A DNA stretch of 64,000 nucleotides from Arenicellales bacterium (lineage in GTDB: Bacteria > Pseudomonadota > Gammaproteobacteria > BMS3Bbin11). The first letter of the stretch is position 1. Every line of letters starts with the position of its first letter. The notes under the pieces were generated by a model. It did not search any database, had not been told where the DNA came from, and was given only the letters and a program-made list of their open reading frames with translations. Shown here one piece after another: positions 1 to 9,472 of the stretch. The stretch spans positions 22,148-86,147 of the forward strand of contig JARFQE010000076.1 in NCBI GenBank assembly GCA_029287915.1. Reading direction: 5' to 3'. A program made the translations under genes and the position numbers.

Positions 1-1910
1 TTAATGTGTTTCATCTTATTACCCTGTTCAATGATTCCATCTCTGACATATCTCAATTCTGCCAGCCGGTCATCAAGGGTGTCGCTTGCCTTGTGGATGC
101 GTTTAATGCTTTCGAGGCGACGTCGCAGCTGAATCTGGTGTTCCCTGATCTGTGCTTCCATCGGTGACATGATCGTTTTTAGCCAGTTATCAGCATCCTT
201 GTTGGCTTTCTGAAATATCTGTCTGATTCTTGATGAGACAGAATCAAAAAAACGTTCAGTAATAACACCCTGATCAAGCATGACCAGTGAAGTTGTTTTA
301 ACGAATCGTTCGCTGCTCTGTTCAAGTCGTTTTATCTCACGTAGATACTTTCTTGTTGAATAGCCTCCCGGTCTGATATTCACTAGTCCATGTTCTTCCT
401 GAAAATTAGAATAAACGCCCTGCATTAGCTCCTTAATTTCATTTGACTGATCTGATGCAGCGTTAAAGGCCTCATAAACAGATGAGAAAAATTTCGTCAT
501 CGCGGTCTTGATACCCCTGCTGGTAAAACTTATTTTCATATTCTTTCGCGTTTTAGCAATAGTTGTTTCTATCGCCTTCGGATCAAGATGTTGATAAAGC
601 GCAACTGTCTGTCGCGTGAATATGCTGCGAGTTGCCTGAAAACGTTGCAGGCTACGTTCCAGGTGATTCTTGTCAGTCTTGACTTTAAGCAGCATGTTTT
701 CGATGACTTCGGTATTTTTGCTGCTCAGGCCATCGAGCTCAGAGATATGTTCATCTACGCCGGCCAGCCGTTGCTCAATCACCAGATTGATTGACCTGTC
801 CATATCGGACATATCACGTTTGACATTATCCGTCACAATGTCTCGCTTGGCAGGGATGAGCATGTCAGACAGTGCATCTTCTAGTTCAAGGATACGACTT
901 TTCTTTAACATTTTATTTTTGTGGCGGATTTTGGCAGTTAACGCCTTCTGTGCCGAAACCGGAAAAATCATCTCTTCATCTACATTGAGAATTTTTGCTG
1001 TTTCCTGTACCTGGCTGTTAATCTCTTCGGTGATCTCTTTCTGATCACGCAGGTCATCCCACAATACATCTATCTTGTTCAGGATGACGAGTCGGCCTTT
1101 TGCTCTGGAAGACATTTCACCCATATTGATATGATCTCTCCAGACCGCAAGATCAGACTTTGTCACCCCTGTGTCTGCAGCCAGGATGAACATTACACCA
1201 TGTGCACTGGCAAGCATGTTCAGTGTTAATTCAGGCTCGGCGCCAAGTGCATTTAATCCCGGTGTGTCGAGTATCACCAGGCCCTTGTCCAGCAGTGGGT
1301 GAGGAAAATTGATAATGGCATGTCGCCAGCGTGGTATTTCCACTTCACCATTTTCATCTACATGCAGGCCATCTTCATGACCCTCATCACTGGTAATATG
1401 CAAACCGAGGTTCTCAGCATGTTCGGGCTTTACTTTATTGACCTCGGTAATATGCTTGAGCACATCTGCAATCTGCTCGGGAGAATCTATGTCCAGCGGA
1501 TAATCACTCCATTCTTCAGGCATGCTTTTATACTCCTGAATGCTGGTGCCGGTAGAGCGTGTATCAATAGGTAAAAGGCGAACCGACGGTTCAAAATCAT
1601 GGTCATACATCAACTCACTCGGACACATGGTAGTACGACCTGCACTGGATGGCAGTACACGTTTGCCCAAAGTCGAGAAAAATATTGCGTTTATCAGTTC
1701 CGATTTGCCGCGTGAAAATTCAGCCACAAAGGCAATATAAAGTTTGTCATCATTGAGCGTATTGATGATTTGATTCAAGCGTTGTTCAGTATGGGCATTT
1801 GTCAGGTCTTCAGCCTTCGCAACATCACGATATTTCTTGATGACGTTTCTTACCTGTTTCCGCCATTCACTATACGCTTCAAAATCATCAATAATTCCAT
1901 GTTTAGTCAT
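1..1910 (-). CDS. dynamin-family GTPase, C-terminus cut by window edge
   Basis: Reading the minus strand from the ATG at 1910 gives an open frame to the left edge, so at least 636 residues are present and the C-terminus is missing. The GTPase signatures are in order: a P-loop variant AEFSRGKSELIN (about 1690-1735), the G3 motif VILDTPG (about 1255-1285) and the G4 motif NKID (about 1065-1080). After the G domain the protein is helical and charged, as in bacterial dynamin-like proteins, which bind or remodel membranes or protect them under stress. The usual first Gly of the P-loop is Ala here. The gene reads away from mutM, about 190 bp from its 3' end. The family is clear; the cellular role is unknown. 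Confidence 0.85.
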   Translation of the reverse strand, partial: MTKHGIIDDFEAYSEWRKQVRNVIKKYRDVAKAEDLTNAHTEQRLNQIINTLNDDKLYIAFVAEFSRGKSELINAIFFSTLGKRVLPSSAGRTTMCPSELMYDHDFEPSVRLLPIDTRSTGTSIQEYKSMPEEWSDYPLDIDSPEQIADVLKHITEVNKVKPEHAENLGLHITSDEGHEDGLHVDENGEVEIPRWRHAIINFPHPLLDKGLVILDTPGLNALGAEPELTLNMLASAHGVMFILAADTGVTKSDLAVWRDHINMGEMSSRAKGRLVILNKIDVLWDDLRDQKEITEEINSQVQETAKILNVDEEMIFPVSAQKALTAKIRHKNKMLKKSRILELEDALSDMLIPAKRDIVTDNVKRDMSDMDRSINLVIEQRLAGVDEHISELDGLSSKNTEVIENMLLKVKTDKNHLERSLQRFQATRSIFTRQTVALYQHLDPKAIETTIAKTRKNMKISFTSRGIKTAMTKFFSSVYEAFNAASDQSNEIKELMQGVYSNFQEEHGLVNIRPGGYSTRKYLREIKRLEQSSERFVKTTSLVMLDQGVITERFFDSVSSRIRQIFQKANKDADNWLKTIMSPMEAQIREHQIQLRRRLESIKRIHKASDTLDDRLAELRYVRDGIIEQGNKMKHI

Positions 1911-2101
1911 CGAAAGCCTCTCTGGTTTGACTTCTCCTGGAAATATAAATATAGATCAGTTCCAGTTAAATACAAGAATTTATGGCAGTTCCATTGCAAA
2001 CTTAAAGTGCTTTGTTAAGAGTGTTCTGTTCTAATTAATCCTTCTGAATCAAATTGGCATAATCCAATGACTGGTACAAGCAATTATCACACAGACGGTA
2101 G

Positions 2102-2920
2102 TTATTTCTGGCAGTTCGGACAATAAAAGCTTGAGCGCTGGCCAATCACTTTTCGTTTGATAATATTGTTGCATTGCAGGCAGTTATCGCCCTCCCTGGC
2201 ATAGACAAAAAGACTCTGTTTGAAGTAGCCGGCTTTTCCATTGCTATCGGTGAAGTCCTGTAGAGTTGTACCACCGGCAGCGATTGCCCGGGTCAGTACC
2301 TGCTGGATAGCAATAACCAGTCTTGAGCATGACTCACGTGACAGCCTGGCTGCTGATTTACCGGGCCGTATTCCTGCATGAAAAAGGGCTTCTGAAGCAT
2401 AGATATTGCCAATGCCTGTCACGATATGCGAGTCCATGATGAGATTCTTTATGCAACAACGGCGGTTACGTGTCTGTTTATATAGATATTCTGTATTAAA
2501 TTTATCATCAAGAGGCTCGGGCCCAAGAGAAGCCAGTAAGGCATGTCTGTCAGGTGCCTGATCTGTCCAGAGAACGGCTCCAAAGCGCCGCGGATCTCGA
2601 AAACGCAGGACCGTGCCATGACTAAACAAGATTTCGATATGTTCATGCTTGTCAGCAGGGGTATTCTGATCAACGATGCGTAAGCTTCCCGACATGCCAA
2701 GATGGATTATCAGGTGTCCATTCATACAGTCGAACAATAGGTACTTGGCACGGCGGCTAACAGACAGGATCTTCTGTCCTGGCATCCTGGTTTGTAATTC
2801 GTCTACTGGCACAGGCCAGCGTAAATTTGGATTATTTACACGAACCTCTGAAATGCTGCGACCAACTATATGGGTGGCAATGCCGCGACATGTTGTTTCT
2901 ACCTCAGGTAGTTCAGGCAT
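2102..2920 (-). CDS. mutM: formamidopyrimidine-DNA glycosylase (Fpg)
   Basis: This base-excision repair enzyme removes 8-oxoguanine and other oxidised purines and nicks the abasic site. The start at 2920 gives MPELPEVETT, where Pro2 is the catalytic nucleophile and Glu3 the essential acid after Met removal; an upstream in-frame start would bury that Pro, so I reject it. The 272-residue length is normal. The C-terminus has the zinc finger (CLQCNN ... FYCPNCQK), and TTLQDFTDSNGKAGYF precedes it as in Fpg. It is divergent from the ferredoxin-reductase gene at 3001. mutY, its partner in the GO repair system, lies near 56 kb. Confidence 0.97.
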   Translation of the reverse strand: MPELPEVETTCRGIATHIVGRSISEVRVNNPNLRWPVPVDELQTRMPGQKILSVSRRAKYLLFDCMNGHLIIHLGMSGSLRIVDQNTPADKHEHIEILFSHGTVLRFRDPRRFGAVLWTDQAPDRHALLASLGPEPLDDKFNTEYLYKQTRNRRCCIKNLIMDSHIVTGIGNIYASEALFHAGIRPGKSAARLSRESCSRLVIAIQQVLTRAIAAGGTTLQDFTDSNGKAGYFKQSLFVYAREGDNCLQCNNIIKRKVIGQRSSFYCPNCQK

Positions 2921-3000
2921 GATTATGGGGATAATTTTGTGGTTAAGATAAATGCTTAAACAGGTACAATTCAACAACGATAAAAAACAAGAGCAGATTT

Positions 3001-4020
3001 ATGACAGACAAAGTTGAGCTGGTCAATGACAGCAGGAGCTTTAGCACTGAAACAGGAGAGAATATTCTTGGTGCGGCATTGAGACAGGGTATTGTCATCC
3101 CACATAACTGTCGCAATGGTTTTTGCGGCAGCTGTATCGGGCTTCTACATAACGGTGATGTTGAGTACGAAGGTGATGAAAGGCCGCGTGCACTGAGCGA
3201 GGAGAAAGAGAAAGAGGGATTTGTCGTCTGCTGCCAGGCGAAAACCAACGGCGATATCCTGCTGGAAGTTGAAACTATTGATGCGGTAGCTGATACCGAA
3301 ATCAAGACCCTGCCGTGTCGTGTAAGCCGCCTGGTAAAACTGGCTGATGATGTAATGCTGATGATGTTAAAACTACCTCCACATGAAAAATTTCAATTTC
3401 ATGCCGGCCAGTATCTGGATATTTTATTGCGAGATGGCCGTCGCCGTAGCTTTTCCATGGCGAGTTCACCGTCTAGCGAATTGATCGAATTGCATATACG
3501 TAAAGTCCCGGACGGGTCCTTTACCGGAGAGGTCTTCAACGAAATGAAAGAAAAAGATATGCTTCGAATTCAGGGGCCTTTTGGAACATTCATTCTGCGC
3601 GATGATAATTCACGCCCTGCGATCTTAATTGCCGGTGGAACAGGGCTTGCACCTTTGAAGAGCATGCTGGAAAGAGTCAGGGAACAGGGTTGTGACAGGC
3701 CACTGCACCTGTACTGGGGTGCAAGGGATGTCAGGGATCTGTACTTCCACCAGGAACTGAATCTATGGACGAAGGAACTTGATTGTCTAACATATACACC
3801 GGTTTTATCTGAGCCAGATGCTGCTGAGAGTTGGAGCGGTGCAACCGGCTGGGTGCATGAAGCAGTGTTAGTAGATTTTCCTGACTTACAGGGGGTTGAT
3901 GTCTACGCTAGCGGCCCGCCACCGATGATTAACGCTATTCAGAATACTTTTCCAGAAAAAGGTCTACAGCAGGGGCATTTTTATTTTGATTCGTTTGAAT
4001 ATGCCAGTGACGGTGCATGA
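3001..4020 (+). CDS. 2Fe-2S ferredoxin / FAD-NAD(P)H oxidoreductase fusion
   Basis: The 339-residue protein has an N-terminal plant-type 2Fe-2S domain (cluster Cys in PHNCRNGFCGSCIG, residues 35-48, with a fourth Cys in VVCCQAK near 78). A ferredoxin-NADP reductase-like half follows: FAD motif RRSFSMASSP (about 150-160), NAD(P) motif GGTGLAPLKSM (about 212-222) and a terminal YASGPPPMINA. It should pass electrons from NAD(P)H through FAD and the cluster to an unseen acceptor. Databases often name this class CDP-6-deoxyglucoseen reductase, but nothing nearby supports sugar metabolism. Its last 40 bp overlap the 3' end of hemY on the other strand. Confidence 0.88.
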   Translation: MTDKVELVNDSRSFSTETGENILGAALRQGIVIPHNCRNGFCGSCIGLLHNGDVEYEGDERPRALSEEKEKEGFVVCCQAKTNGDILLEVETIDAVADTEIKTLPCRVSRLVKLADDVMLMMLKLPPHEKFQFHAGQYLDILLRDGRRRSFSMASSPSSELIELHIRKVPDGSFTGEVFNEMKEKDMLRIQGPFGTFILRDDNSRPAILIAGGTGLAPLKSMLERVREQGCDRPLHLYWGARDVRDLYFHQELNLWTKELDCLTYTPVLSEPDAAESWSGATGWVHEAVLVDFPDLQGVDVYASGPPPMINAIQNTFPEKGLQQGHFYFDSFEYASDGA

Positions 4021-5267
4021 GTTTCCAGTTCCGCGCCCTGCGATTCGAGGCGTGGATTTTGCTGTAGAGTTAAGTCCTGTGATTGATTGTTGAGACAGTT
4101 TTCAAGTCCACGTTTGTAAATCTTGAGAGCAGAATCATTTTCATCCAGTGACTCATGCAAGCGGGCGAGCTCCAGGAAGGCCTCGTTGTTATCACCATTT
4201 TGCACGGCCACTTCGAGAAAACTACGCGCCATACCCCATAACTGGTTCTGTATCGCTAATCTGCCCATACACAGCATCAGCTGGGAGTCGGTTGGGTGTT
4301 CAGCAAGCAGTGATTCAGCGTATTTGAGCTGTGCGCCGGGGTCATCTGTTTTAACTTGCCCATAGATCTCTATCAGTTCTTCAGACCACTGCTTTTTTAG
4401 TGCACTACGAAGTTGAGTTTCAGCTTCATTATGCTTGTCAAAACGGAGTAGAGTGCGGCAGTAGCTGGCAATGACAGTGACTTGTTTGTGAGAACTTCTT
4501 GGCAGAATTTGCCAGTTTTGCTCGAGAACGGAAATGTTGTTACTCGATGCGAGTAATTTTGTCGCTGCCAGTGTTTGTATTGTCGACAGGTCATTTTCAT
4601 TCAGCGGGTGATGTCGGCTGGTGCTAGCAATCACTGACAGAAGCTCCTGCCATTGTTCTGTTTGCGTGAGTAATTTTATCAGGCTGCGCATGATGGCGGG
4701 ATTAGTAGGGGCAACTTCACTTAGACTGCGTGCTGTAGCCAGTGCTTGCTCAGTTTGACCTGCCAGATGTTGCATGGTGCATTGCGCAATCCCGATAGCC
4801 ATTTCAGTGTCGTCTGATGGTGGACTGCCCAACTTGCTTGCCTCGTCAAGATAGTCATCTCGTTTCTGAAAATCTTCTTCCTGTTGGGCATTCCAGGCAG
4901 CCGAAAGGAGATTTAGTTCAGCCAGAGGATTATCTTCCAGTTTTTTCGTTAGAAGTTTCTCAGCCTGGGTCCAGTTGCCCTTAATGGTCTCTACAAGTCC
5001 TTTGCGCGTATATTCGATTGCCTGATCCTTGCTGCGCAGACGTTGCCAGCGACGGACTCCTTCAGGTGCAGAAATTAATTTATTCAGCAGGCGTATTAAC
5101 AGATAAAAAATAATGAAACTAATAAACAGTGCAAGGATAAATATCATTACTGATGTTTCAATGGACCATGGCTCGCGCATAATCAGCACGTATCCAGGGT
5201 TTTCAGCAAGGATAGTCAGTCCAATCCCCGCAGATAGAGCGATAAAAAGTATCAGCAGGAAACGCAT
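3981..5267 (-). CDS. hemY: HemY, membrane-anchored TPR protein of the haem operon
   Basis: This is the last gene of hemC-hemD-hemX-hemY. The 428-residue protein begins with two membrane segments (about residues 1-25 and 40-62), followed by a long helical region with TPR-like repeats facing the periplasm, as in the gammaproteobacterial HemY family. This is not the HemY/HemG protoporphyrinogen oxidase. Its role in haem or tetrapyrrole homeostasis is poorly defined. Its ATG overlaps the hemX stop in a TAATG arrangement, suggesting translational coupling. Its 3' end runs 40 bp into the opposing reductase gene. Confidence 0.93.
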   Translation of the reverse strand: MRFLLILFIALSAGIGLTILAENPGYVLIMREPWSIETSVMIFILALFISFIIFYLLIRLLNKLISAPEGVRRWQRLRSKDQAIEYTRKGLVETIKGNWTQAEKLLTKKLEDNPLAELNLLSAAWNAQQEEDFQKRDDYLDEASKLGSPPSDDTEMAIGIAQCTMQHLAGQTEQALATARSLSEVAPTNPAIMRSLIKLLTQTEQWQELLSVIASTSRHHPLNENDLSTIQTLAATKLLASSNNISVLEQNWQILPRSSHKQVTVIASYCRTLLRFDKHNEAETQLRSALKKQWSEELIEIYGQVKTDDPGAQLKYAESLLAEHPTDSQLMLCMGRLAIQNQLWGMARSFLEVAVQNGDNNEAFLELARLHESLDENDSALKIYKRGLENCLNNQSQDLTLQQNPRLESQGAELETHAPSLAYSNESK

Positions 5268-6337
5268 TACTTCAGTTTCCCTTCGGTAATTTTCTGAAGT
5301 TGAACAAGCGAACCTGTAATGTCAGGTAATTGCGGGTTGAGGTTAATAGCTGCCAGCTTTTTCAGTTCGTTGACAGTCCACCTGGTGTTCTGACTGTCTG
5401 AATTGAAATATTTCATCACCCACTGCTGCGCCTGTTGCAGGCTGTTTCTATAGGTTTCACCGTCATTTCGTAACAGGGCCATTCGTGCTGTCATTATCAA
5501 CGCCCTGGTATTCTCACGCAGGAAATATTGTTGATCCGGAGCACTTAGCGGGATTGCAGGTTGGTCGATTCGGCGGATTTTTACCACACCGGACAGGTCC
5601 TGGACGATTTGTTGCCAGACGGAATCAGGTTTATCAGTAGTCTTCAGATCGGCGCTAGTTTCTTTATCTGTAGTCGCGACGCTACTATCAGGCTGTAGAT
5701 TGTCTATCGATTGTTCGACAGCATGCAAACGGTTGATGGTGCCGGCCAGGTCTATGCGCTCTATCTGCTGCAGGCTGGCAATGTCTTGTGCTATCTGCTG
5801 CCGGACCGGTTGTAATTCGGGATCACCATAATCGGCAATACGACGATCTGCAATGTCAAGTGCTGTCAGTGCACCATCTATGTTAGCTGCCAGTAACAGC
5901 TGGTCCACGGCAAGCTGTAAAAGCTGGTGAACTTCCTCAACTGACCATGTTTGTTGTGTGTTCTCAATACTTGAATACAGGCCAGCCATAGACTTTTTAA
6001 CAGAGAGAGTTTCAGCATGTTGGCGTTCAAGGCTTTTTTGCAGTTGCTGTAGATTTCTTTGCTGCTCCTCACGTGTTGCCTGTAGAGCAGCGTCAAGGCT
6101 ATTGATAGTCGACAGCATTTGCTGGTTTTGGTTGTTTTGTGTCAGGAATAGATAACCACAGGCAGCTACAGCACCCATTGAAAGCAAGATGGCGATAATT
6201 GCCAGTCCAGATCCTGTTTTACTAGATCCTGTTTTACTTTTGACTGCTGATTCTATTTGCTCGTCATCTGTTTCAGATGAGCTTTCGATATCATTTGTCT
6301 GTTCCGGCAGGCTTTTATCTATTTCTTTGTTATCCAT
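5267..6337 (-). CDS. hemX: HemX, uroporphyrinogen-III C-methyltransferase-like membrane protein
   Basis: The 356-residue protein has an acidic cytoplasmic N-terminus, one membrane helix (about residues 43-66, GLAIIAILLSMGAVAACGYL), then a coiled-coil with Gln-rich heptads (about 70-120) and a helical periplasmic domain. This is the HemX family found between hemD and hemY. The methyltransferase name is inherited; I see no SAM-binding motif, so enzymatic activity is doubtful. It begins 48 bp after hemD and its stop overlaps the hemY start. Confidence 0.92.
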   Translation of the reverse strand: MDNKEIDKSLPEQTNDIESSSETDDEQIESAVKSKTGSSKTGSGLAIIAILLSMGAVAACGYLFLTQNNQNQQMLSTINSLDAALQATREEQQRNLQQLQKSLERQHAETLSVKKSMAGLYSSIENTQQTWSVEEVHQLLQLAVDQLLLAANIDGALTALDIADRRIADYGDPELQPVRQQIAQDIASLQQIERIDLAGTINRLHAVEQSIDNLQPDSSVATTDKETSADLKTTDKPDSVWQQIVQDLSGVVKIRRIDQPAIPLSAPDQQYFLRENTRALIMTARMALLRNDGETYRNSLQQAQQWVMKYFNSDSQNTRWTVNELKKLAAINLNPQLPDITGSLVQLQKITEGKLK

Positions 6338-6385
6338 TTTAAGTTTTTCCAGACATGTCCTGGGTTTACTATGTCTTCTCTTTTG

Positions 6386-7165
6386 TCATTGTGATACGCA
6401 ATGCTCCATCACTGATTGAATTACATCGTCATCGCTCGCAGAAGGCATGAGTATTGGTGTTAATTTGTACCCCAGTTTGCCACACAGTTCCACCATTGTA
6501 GATGAAATAACATACAGGGGGGTGGTATTAAGTCGATCCAAGTCGTCTTTTTTTACCATCTGATATAGATTTTTCAGACCTTCATTACTGGTCAGAATAA
6601 TGCCATTTATCGTATGTCTGTCCCAGATCCTGGTGAGAATAGTGGGGTCGTTGTTCGGTCGCTTTCTTTCATAACACTCAAGATAATCAACGATAGCACC
6701 TCTTTTACGCAGGCTATCAGCAAGTTTTTCTCTGCCACCAATACCACGAAATATCAGTATACGTTTGTCTTCCACTGAGTTCATCATGGATGATGAAAGC
6801 AGGCTTTCGGAACTGGCAGCCCCACTGGGCACAACATCGGCTGACAGCCCTAGCTCAGATAGTTGCTGTGCTGTGCCATCACCAATGGCCGCAATTTGTG
6901 TCTCTGGCGGCCAGTCACCAGTCTTTTTTACCAGTGCAGAACCAAAGATGGCCGCATTTCTGCTGATAAAAATCGCGATATCGTAGTTACCGAGAGACTT
7001 CGCCTGCGTAAGCAGTTGCTGCTGATTTTTTAGTGGACTGATAGCAATGACAGGAAAATGAACGACCGTGGCGCTCAGGTCCTGCAGTTTTTTAATCAGC
7101 TTGCCAGCCTGAGCCACTGGTCGGGTAACGACAATAGTGCAGTCTTGCAGGCTGGTAGATGTCAT
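6386..7165 (-). CDS. hemD: uroporphyrinogen-III synthase
   Basis: HemD closes linear hydroxymethylbilane into uroporphyrinogen III with inversion of ring D. The 259-residue length, the N-terminal IVVTRPVAQA and the central ILTSNEGLKNL are typical of this weakly conserved family. Position is decisive: it starts 24 bp after hemC and precedes hemX. The ATG at 7165 is the first in frame. Confidence 0.95.
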   Translation of the reverse strand: MTSTSLQDCTIVVTRPVAQAGKLIKKLQDLSATVVHFPVIAISPLKNQQQLLTQAKSLGNYDIAIFISRNAAIFGSALVKKTGDWPPETQIAAIGDGTAQQLSELGLSADVVPSGAASSESLLSSSMMNSVEDKRILIFRGIGGREKLADSLRKRGAIVDYLECYERKRPNNDPTILTRIWDRHTINGIILTSNEGLKNLYQMVKKDDLDRLNTTPLYVISSTMVELCGKLGYKLTPILMPSASDDDVIQSVMEHCVSQ

Positions 7166-7189
7166 GAACTCAAGGCTACTTCAGGCTAT

Positions 7190-8116
7190 CTATGCGCTGG
7201 TGTAGACTTGTGAAAGAATATCAGCAGCGCCCTTGTCCAGTAGTTGTTTTGCCAGTTCCTGTCCTAGTTCTTCAGCATTTCGTGTAAATCCGGCGATATC
7301 AGCATGTAATAGCTGACTGCCATCGGGGGTACCAACAATACCACGCAGATGCAAGCTGTCTTCATGGATTTCTGCAAAACCGGCAATCGGAACCTGGCAG
7401 CCACCTTCCAGCGTCGCATTCATCGCGCGTTCGGCAATAACACGTGCGTGGGTTGGTGCGTGGTTCAGCTGCATTAACAGGGAAAGGGTGAGTTCATCAT
7501 CTTTTCGACACTCGACCCCGACCGCCCCCTGGGCAACAGCGGGCAGGCATATCTCAGGCGCCAGCATTTCCGTTATACGATCAGGCATTTGCAGCCGGAT
7601 CAGGCCCGCAGCAGCCAGTATGATGGCATCAAATTCCCCTGCATCAAGTTTAGCCAGGCGCGTATTGACATTGCCTCTAAGGGAGACAATTTCCAGATCC
7701 GGACGGGCGGACTTTAGTTGCATTTGCCGACGCATACTTGAGGTGCCGAGGCGAGCTCCATGGGGTAGATCGAGAAAGTGATGATATTTATTTGAAACGA
7801 AGGCATCCCACGGCACCTCGCGCTTACAAATTACCGGTATATGAAGGGCCTCTGGTAAATCGACAGTCACATCCTTCATGGAGTGTACAGCGATATCTAC
7901 ACGCTCATCGATCAGTGCCTGTTCCAGTTCCTTGATAAAGAGGCCTTTACCACCAATTTTTGCCAGCGGCGTATCGAGAATACGGTCACCTTCTGTACTC
8001 AGCTTAACAATTTCACACTCCAGCGAGCTGTGCCGGGCGACCAGTTCATCTCGAATATAGTGTGCCTGCCATAGTGCTAAAGGGCTTTTGCGTGTACCAA
8101 TGCGAATTTTGTTCAA
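7190..8116 (-). CDS. hemC: hydroxymethylbilane synthase (porphobilinogen deaminase)
   Basis: HemC joins four porphobilinogen molecules into hydroxymethylbilane. Visible hallmarks are [13 protein letters not shown] at the N-terminus, [32 protein letters not shown] and the Cys of EGGCQVP that carries the dipyrromethane cofactor. No ATG is available. TTG codons lie at 8128 and 8116; I choose 8116 because GGAG (8123-8126, minus strand) sits 6 nt before it, giving 308 residues. A TTG start may keep expression low. It is first in the hem operon; in Pseudomonas it directly follows algR, whereas here a thioredoxin-like gene lies between them. Confidence 0.96.
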   Translation of the reverse strand: MNKIRIGTRKSPLALWQAHYIRDELVARHSSLECEIVKLSTEGDRILDTPLAKIGGKGLFIKELEQALIDERVDIAVHSMKDVTVDLPEALHIPVICKREVPWDAFVSNKYHHFLDLPHGARLGTSSMRRQMQLKSARPDLEIVSLRGNVNTRLAKLDAGEFDAIILAAAGLIRLQMPDRITEMLAPEICLPAVAQGAVGVECRKDDELTLSLLMQLNHAPTHARVIAERAMNATLEGGCQVPIAGFAEIHEDSLHLRGIVGTPDGSQLLHADIAGFTRNAEELGQELAKQLLDKGAADILSQVYTSA

Positions 8117-8146
8117 GGAGGGCTCCAACAGTTTGTACAGGTGTTT

Positions 8147-8155
8147 TGCTATAAT
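8147..8155 (+). promoter_or_regulatory. extended -10 promoter for the thioredoxin-fold gene
   Basis: TGCTATAAT matches an extended -10 element (TG-N-TATAAT) 47 bp before the start codon. The -35 position is poor (AACAGT), as expected for extended -10 promoters. This is inferred from sequence only. Confidence 0.5.
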
Positions 8156-8201
8156 TGAGCAACCATCGACATATGATAAGTGAGTCTGGAGATATCCTGC
8201 A

Positions 8202-8771
8202 ATGTCATTTATGAATACTTCTCTTTTTTCCTCCCTCCTGTTCGTGATTCTATTTTCTGTCCCAGTATCTGCAAATGTTGATATTGAAAGTGATAGGCTT
8301 CCGTTGGTGCGTGATTTGTTGGCTGAATCCCGTCAGGCCGCATGTAATGGACAGCCTCTGGTTGTTATGTTTGGTTCATCTACCTGTCCATACTGTAGTG
8401 TCGTACGCTCACTTTATATAATCCCATTGATGAATGATGAGCGCTATCCGGGCATAGTTTCCCGTGAGCTGGAAATAGATAGTGATGAGCTGGTCAGAGA
8501 TTTTTCCGGAAAACTTGTGCGTATGACTGAGCTGGCGTCAAAATACAGCGTAACGCTTGTCCCTCAGGTGATGATTTTTGGTCCGAGTGGTAAGCAGGCG
8601 GGAAAGCCTATAATTGGAATTTCTAGTGAAGATTTCTATGCCTATTATCTGGATCAGGCAATTCTTGCAGGTATCGAAATGGTGCGACAGAAATCTACTG
8701 CGGAAACCTCCGGTAACAATCCTTCTACTGACGTACCCAGCGCCTCACCTGGGGGGTATGTCTGCGACTGA
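8202..8771 (+). CDS. secreted thioredoxin-fold protein with CPYC motif
   Basis: A signal peptide (residues 1-24, ending VPVSA) is followed by a thioredoxin fold: [13 protein letters not shown] has the CXXC redox pair at about residues 65-68, and [10 protein letters not shown] contains the cis-Pro. It resembles SoxW/DsbE-like periplasmic disulfide reductases. The tail from about 165 is low-complexity Ser/Thr/Pro and ends in YVCD. It sits opposite to, and between, algR and hemC, with GGAG before the ATG. Its last 47 bp overlap the 3' end of algR. Its partner is unknown; cytochrome c maturation or sulfur chemistry are possible. Confidence 0.85.
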   Translation: MSFMNTSLFSSLLFVILFSVPVSANVDIESDRLPLVRDLLAESRQAACNGQPLVVMFGSSTCPYCSVVRSLYIIPLMNDERYPGIVSRELEIDSDELVRDFSGKLVRMTELASKYSVTLVPQVMIFGPSGKQAGKPIIGISSEDFYAYYLDQAILAGIEMVRQKSTAETSGNNPSTDVPSASPGGYVCD

Positions 8772-9456
8772 CGACAAGTTTTTCATCAATATCCTTCATC
8801 AAAATACGCCAGTGGCCTGCAGTGTTTTTTTCCATTCCGAGCAGGTAGTCGGTATTGACCAGTGAACTGCGATGAATGCGCAGGAAACGATCTGAAAACT
8901 CTTCTTCCAGGCTTACTAGTGATTCTTCAATGAGATGCTGTTCCTTGGCAGTACGCACAGTTACATACTTGTTGTCGGCAATAAAATAGATAATGTCCTG
9001 CACTGGAATAAGTGTGATTCTGCCACGCATATGCACACTGATATGACTGCGAGATTTTTTTTCATCGCTACTGCGATTTACCTCTTTTAGTTGCTTCGCG
9101 GTGATAGGCCGGGCTTTTTTCAGTGCTGTTTCGAGTCGTTCTTTGCGAATGGGTTTCAGCAGATAATCGACAGCATTCACCTCGAAGGCATCCAGAGCAT
9201 GTTGGTCATAAGCAGTGGTGAAGATGATCATGGGCGGGTTTTCTATGCTCTGCAGGTGCATAGCGGCTTCCAGCCCATCCATTACAGGCATTCGTATATC
9301 TATTAATAACAGATCAGGTTTCAGGAGATTTGTTTTCTCTACAGCCTCGCTGCCATTGGCTGCTTCTCCGACAATTTCTGTCTCACCCAGGTCTGCAAGT
9401 AAATCTCGCAAACGTTGTCTTGCGAGGCTTTCATCATCAACAATAAGAATCTTCAT
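8725..9456 (-). CDS. algR: LytTR-family response regulator AlgR
   Basis: The 243-residue regulator has a receiver domain starting MKILIVDDESLARQRLRDLL, phospho-acceptor Asp in LLLIDIRMP and the conserved Lys in YLLKPI. A C-terminal LytTR DNA-binding domain follows (about residues 140-240, with IHRSSLVN). An upstream in-frame ATG would add 57 residues without domain support, so I start at 9456, directly before the receiver. It pairs with the AlgZ kinase just upstream, ending 16 bp before it. In Pseudomonas AlgZR controls twitching, alginate and virulence; targets here are unknown. Confidence 0.94.
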   Translation of the reverse strand: MKILIVDDESLARQRLRDLLADLGETEIVGEAANGSEAVEKTNLLKPDLLLIDIRMPVMDGLEAAMHLQSIENPPMIIFTTAYDQHALDAFEVNAVDYLLKPIRKERLETALKKARPITAKQLKEVNRSSDEKKSRSHISVHMRGRITLIPVQDIIYFIADNKYVTVRTAKEQHLIEESLVSLEEEFSDRFLRIHRSSLVNTDYLLGMEKNTAGHWRILMKDIDEKLVVSRRHTPQVRRWVRQ

Positions 9457-9472
9457 CTGGTTCCTCGGTAAA

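Noticed and set aside
670..1044. 124-codon plus-strand frame
   Set aside because: Antisense to the dynamin-like GTPase, whose frame has all GTPase motifs.
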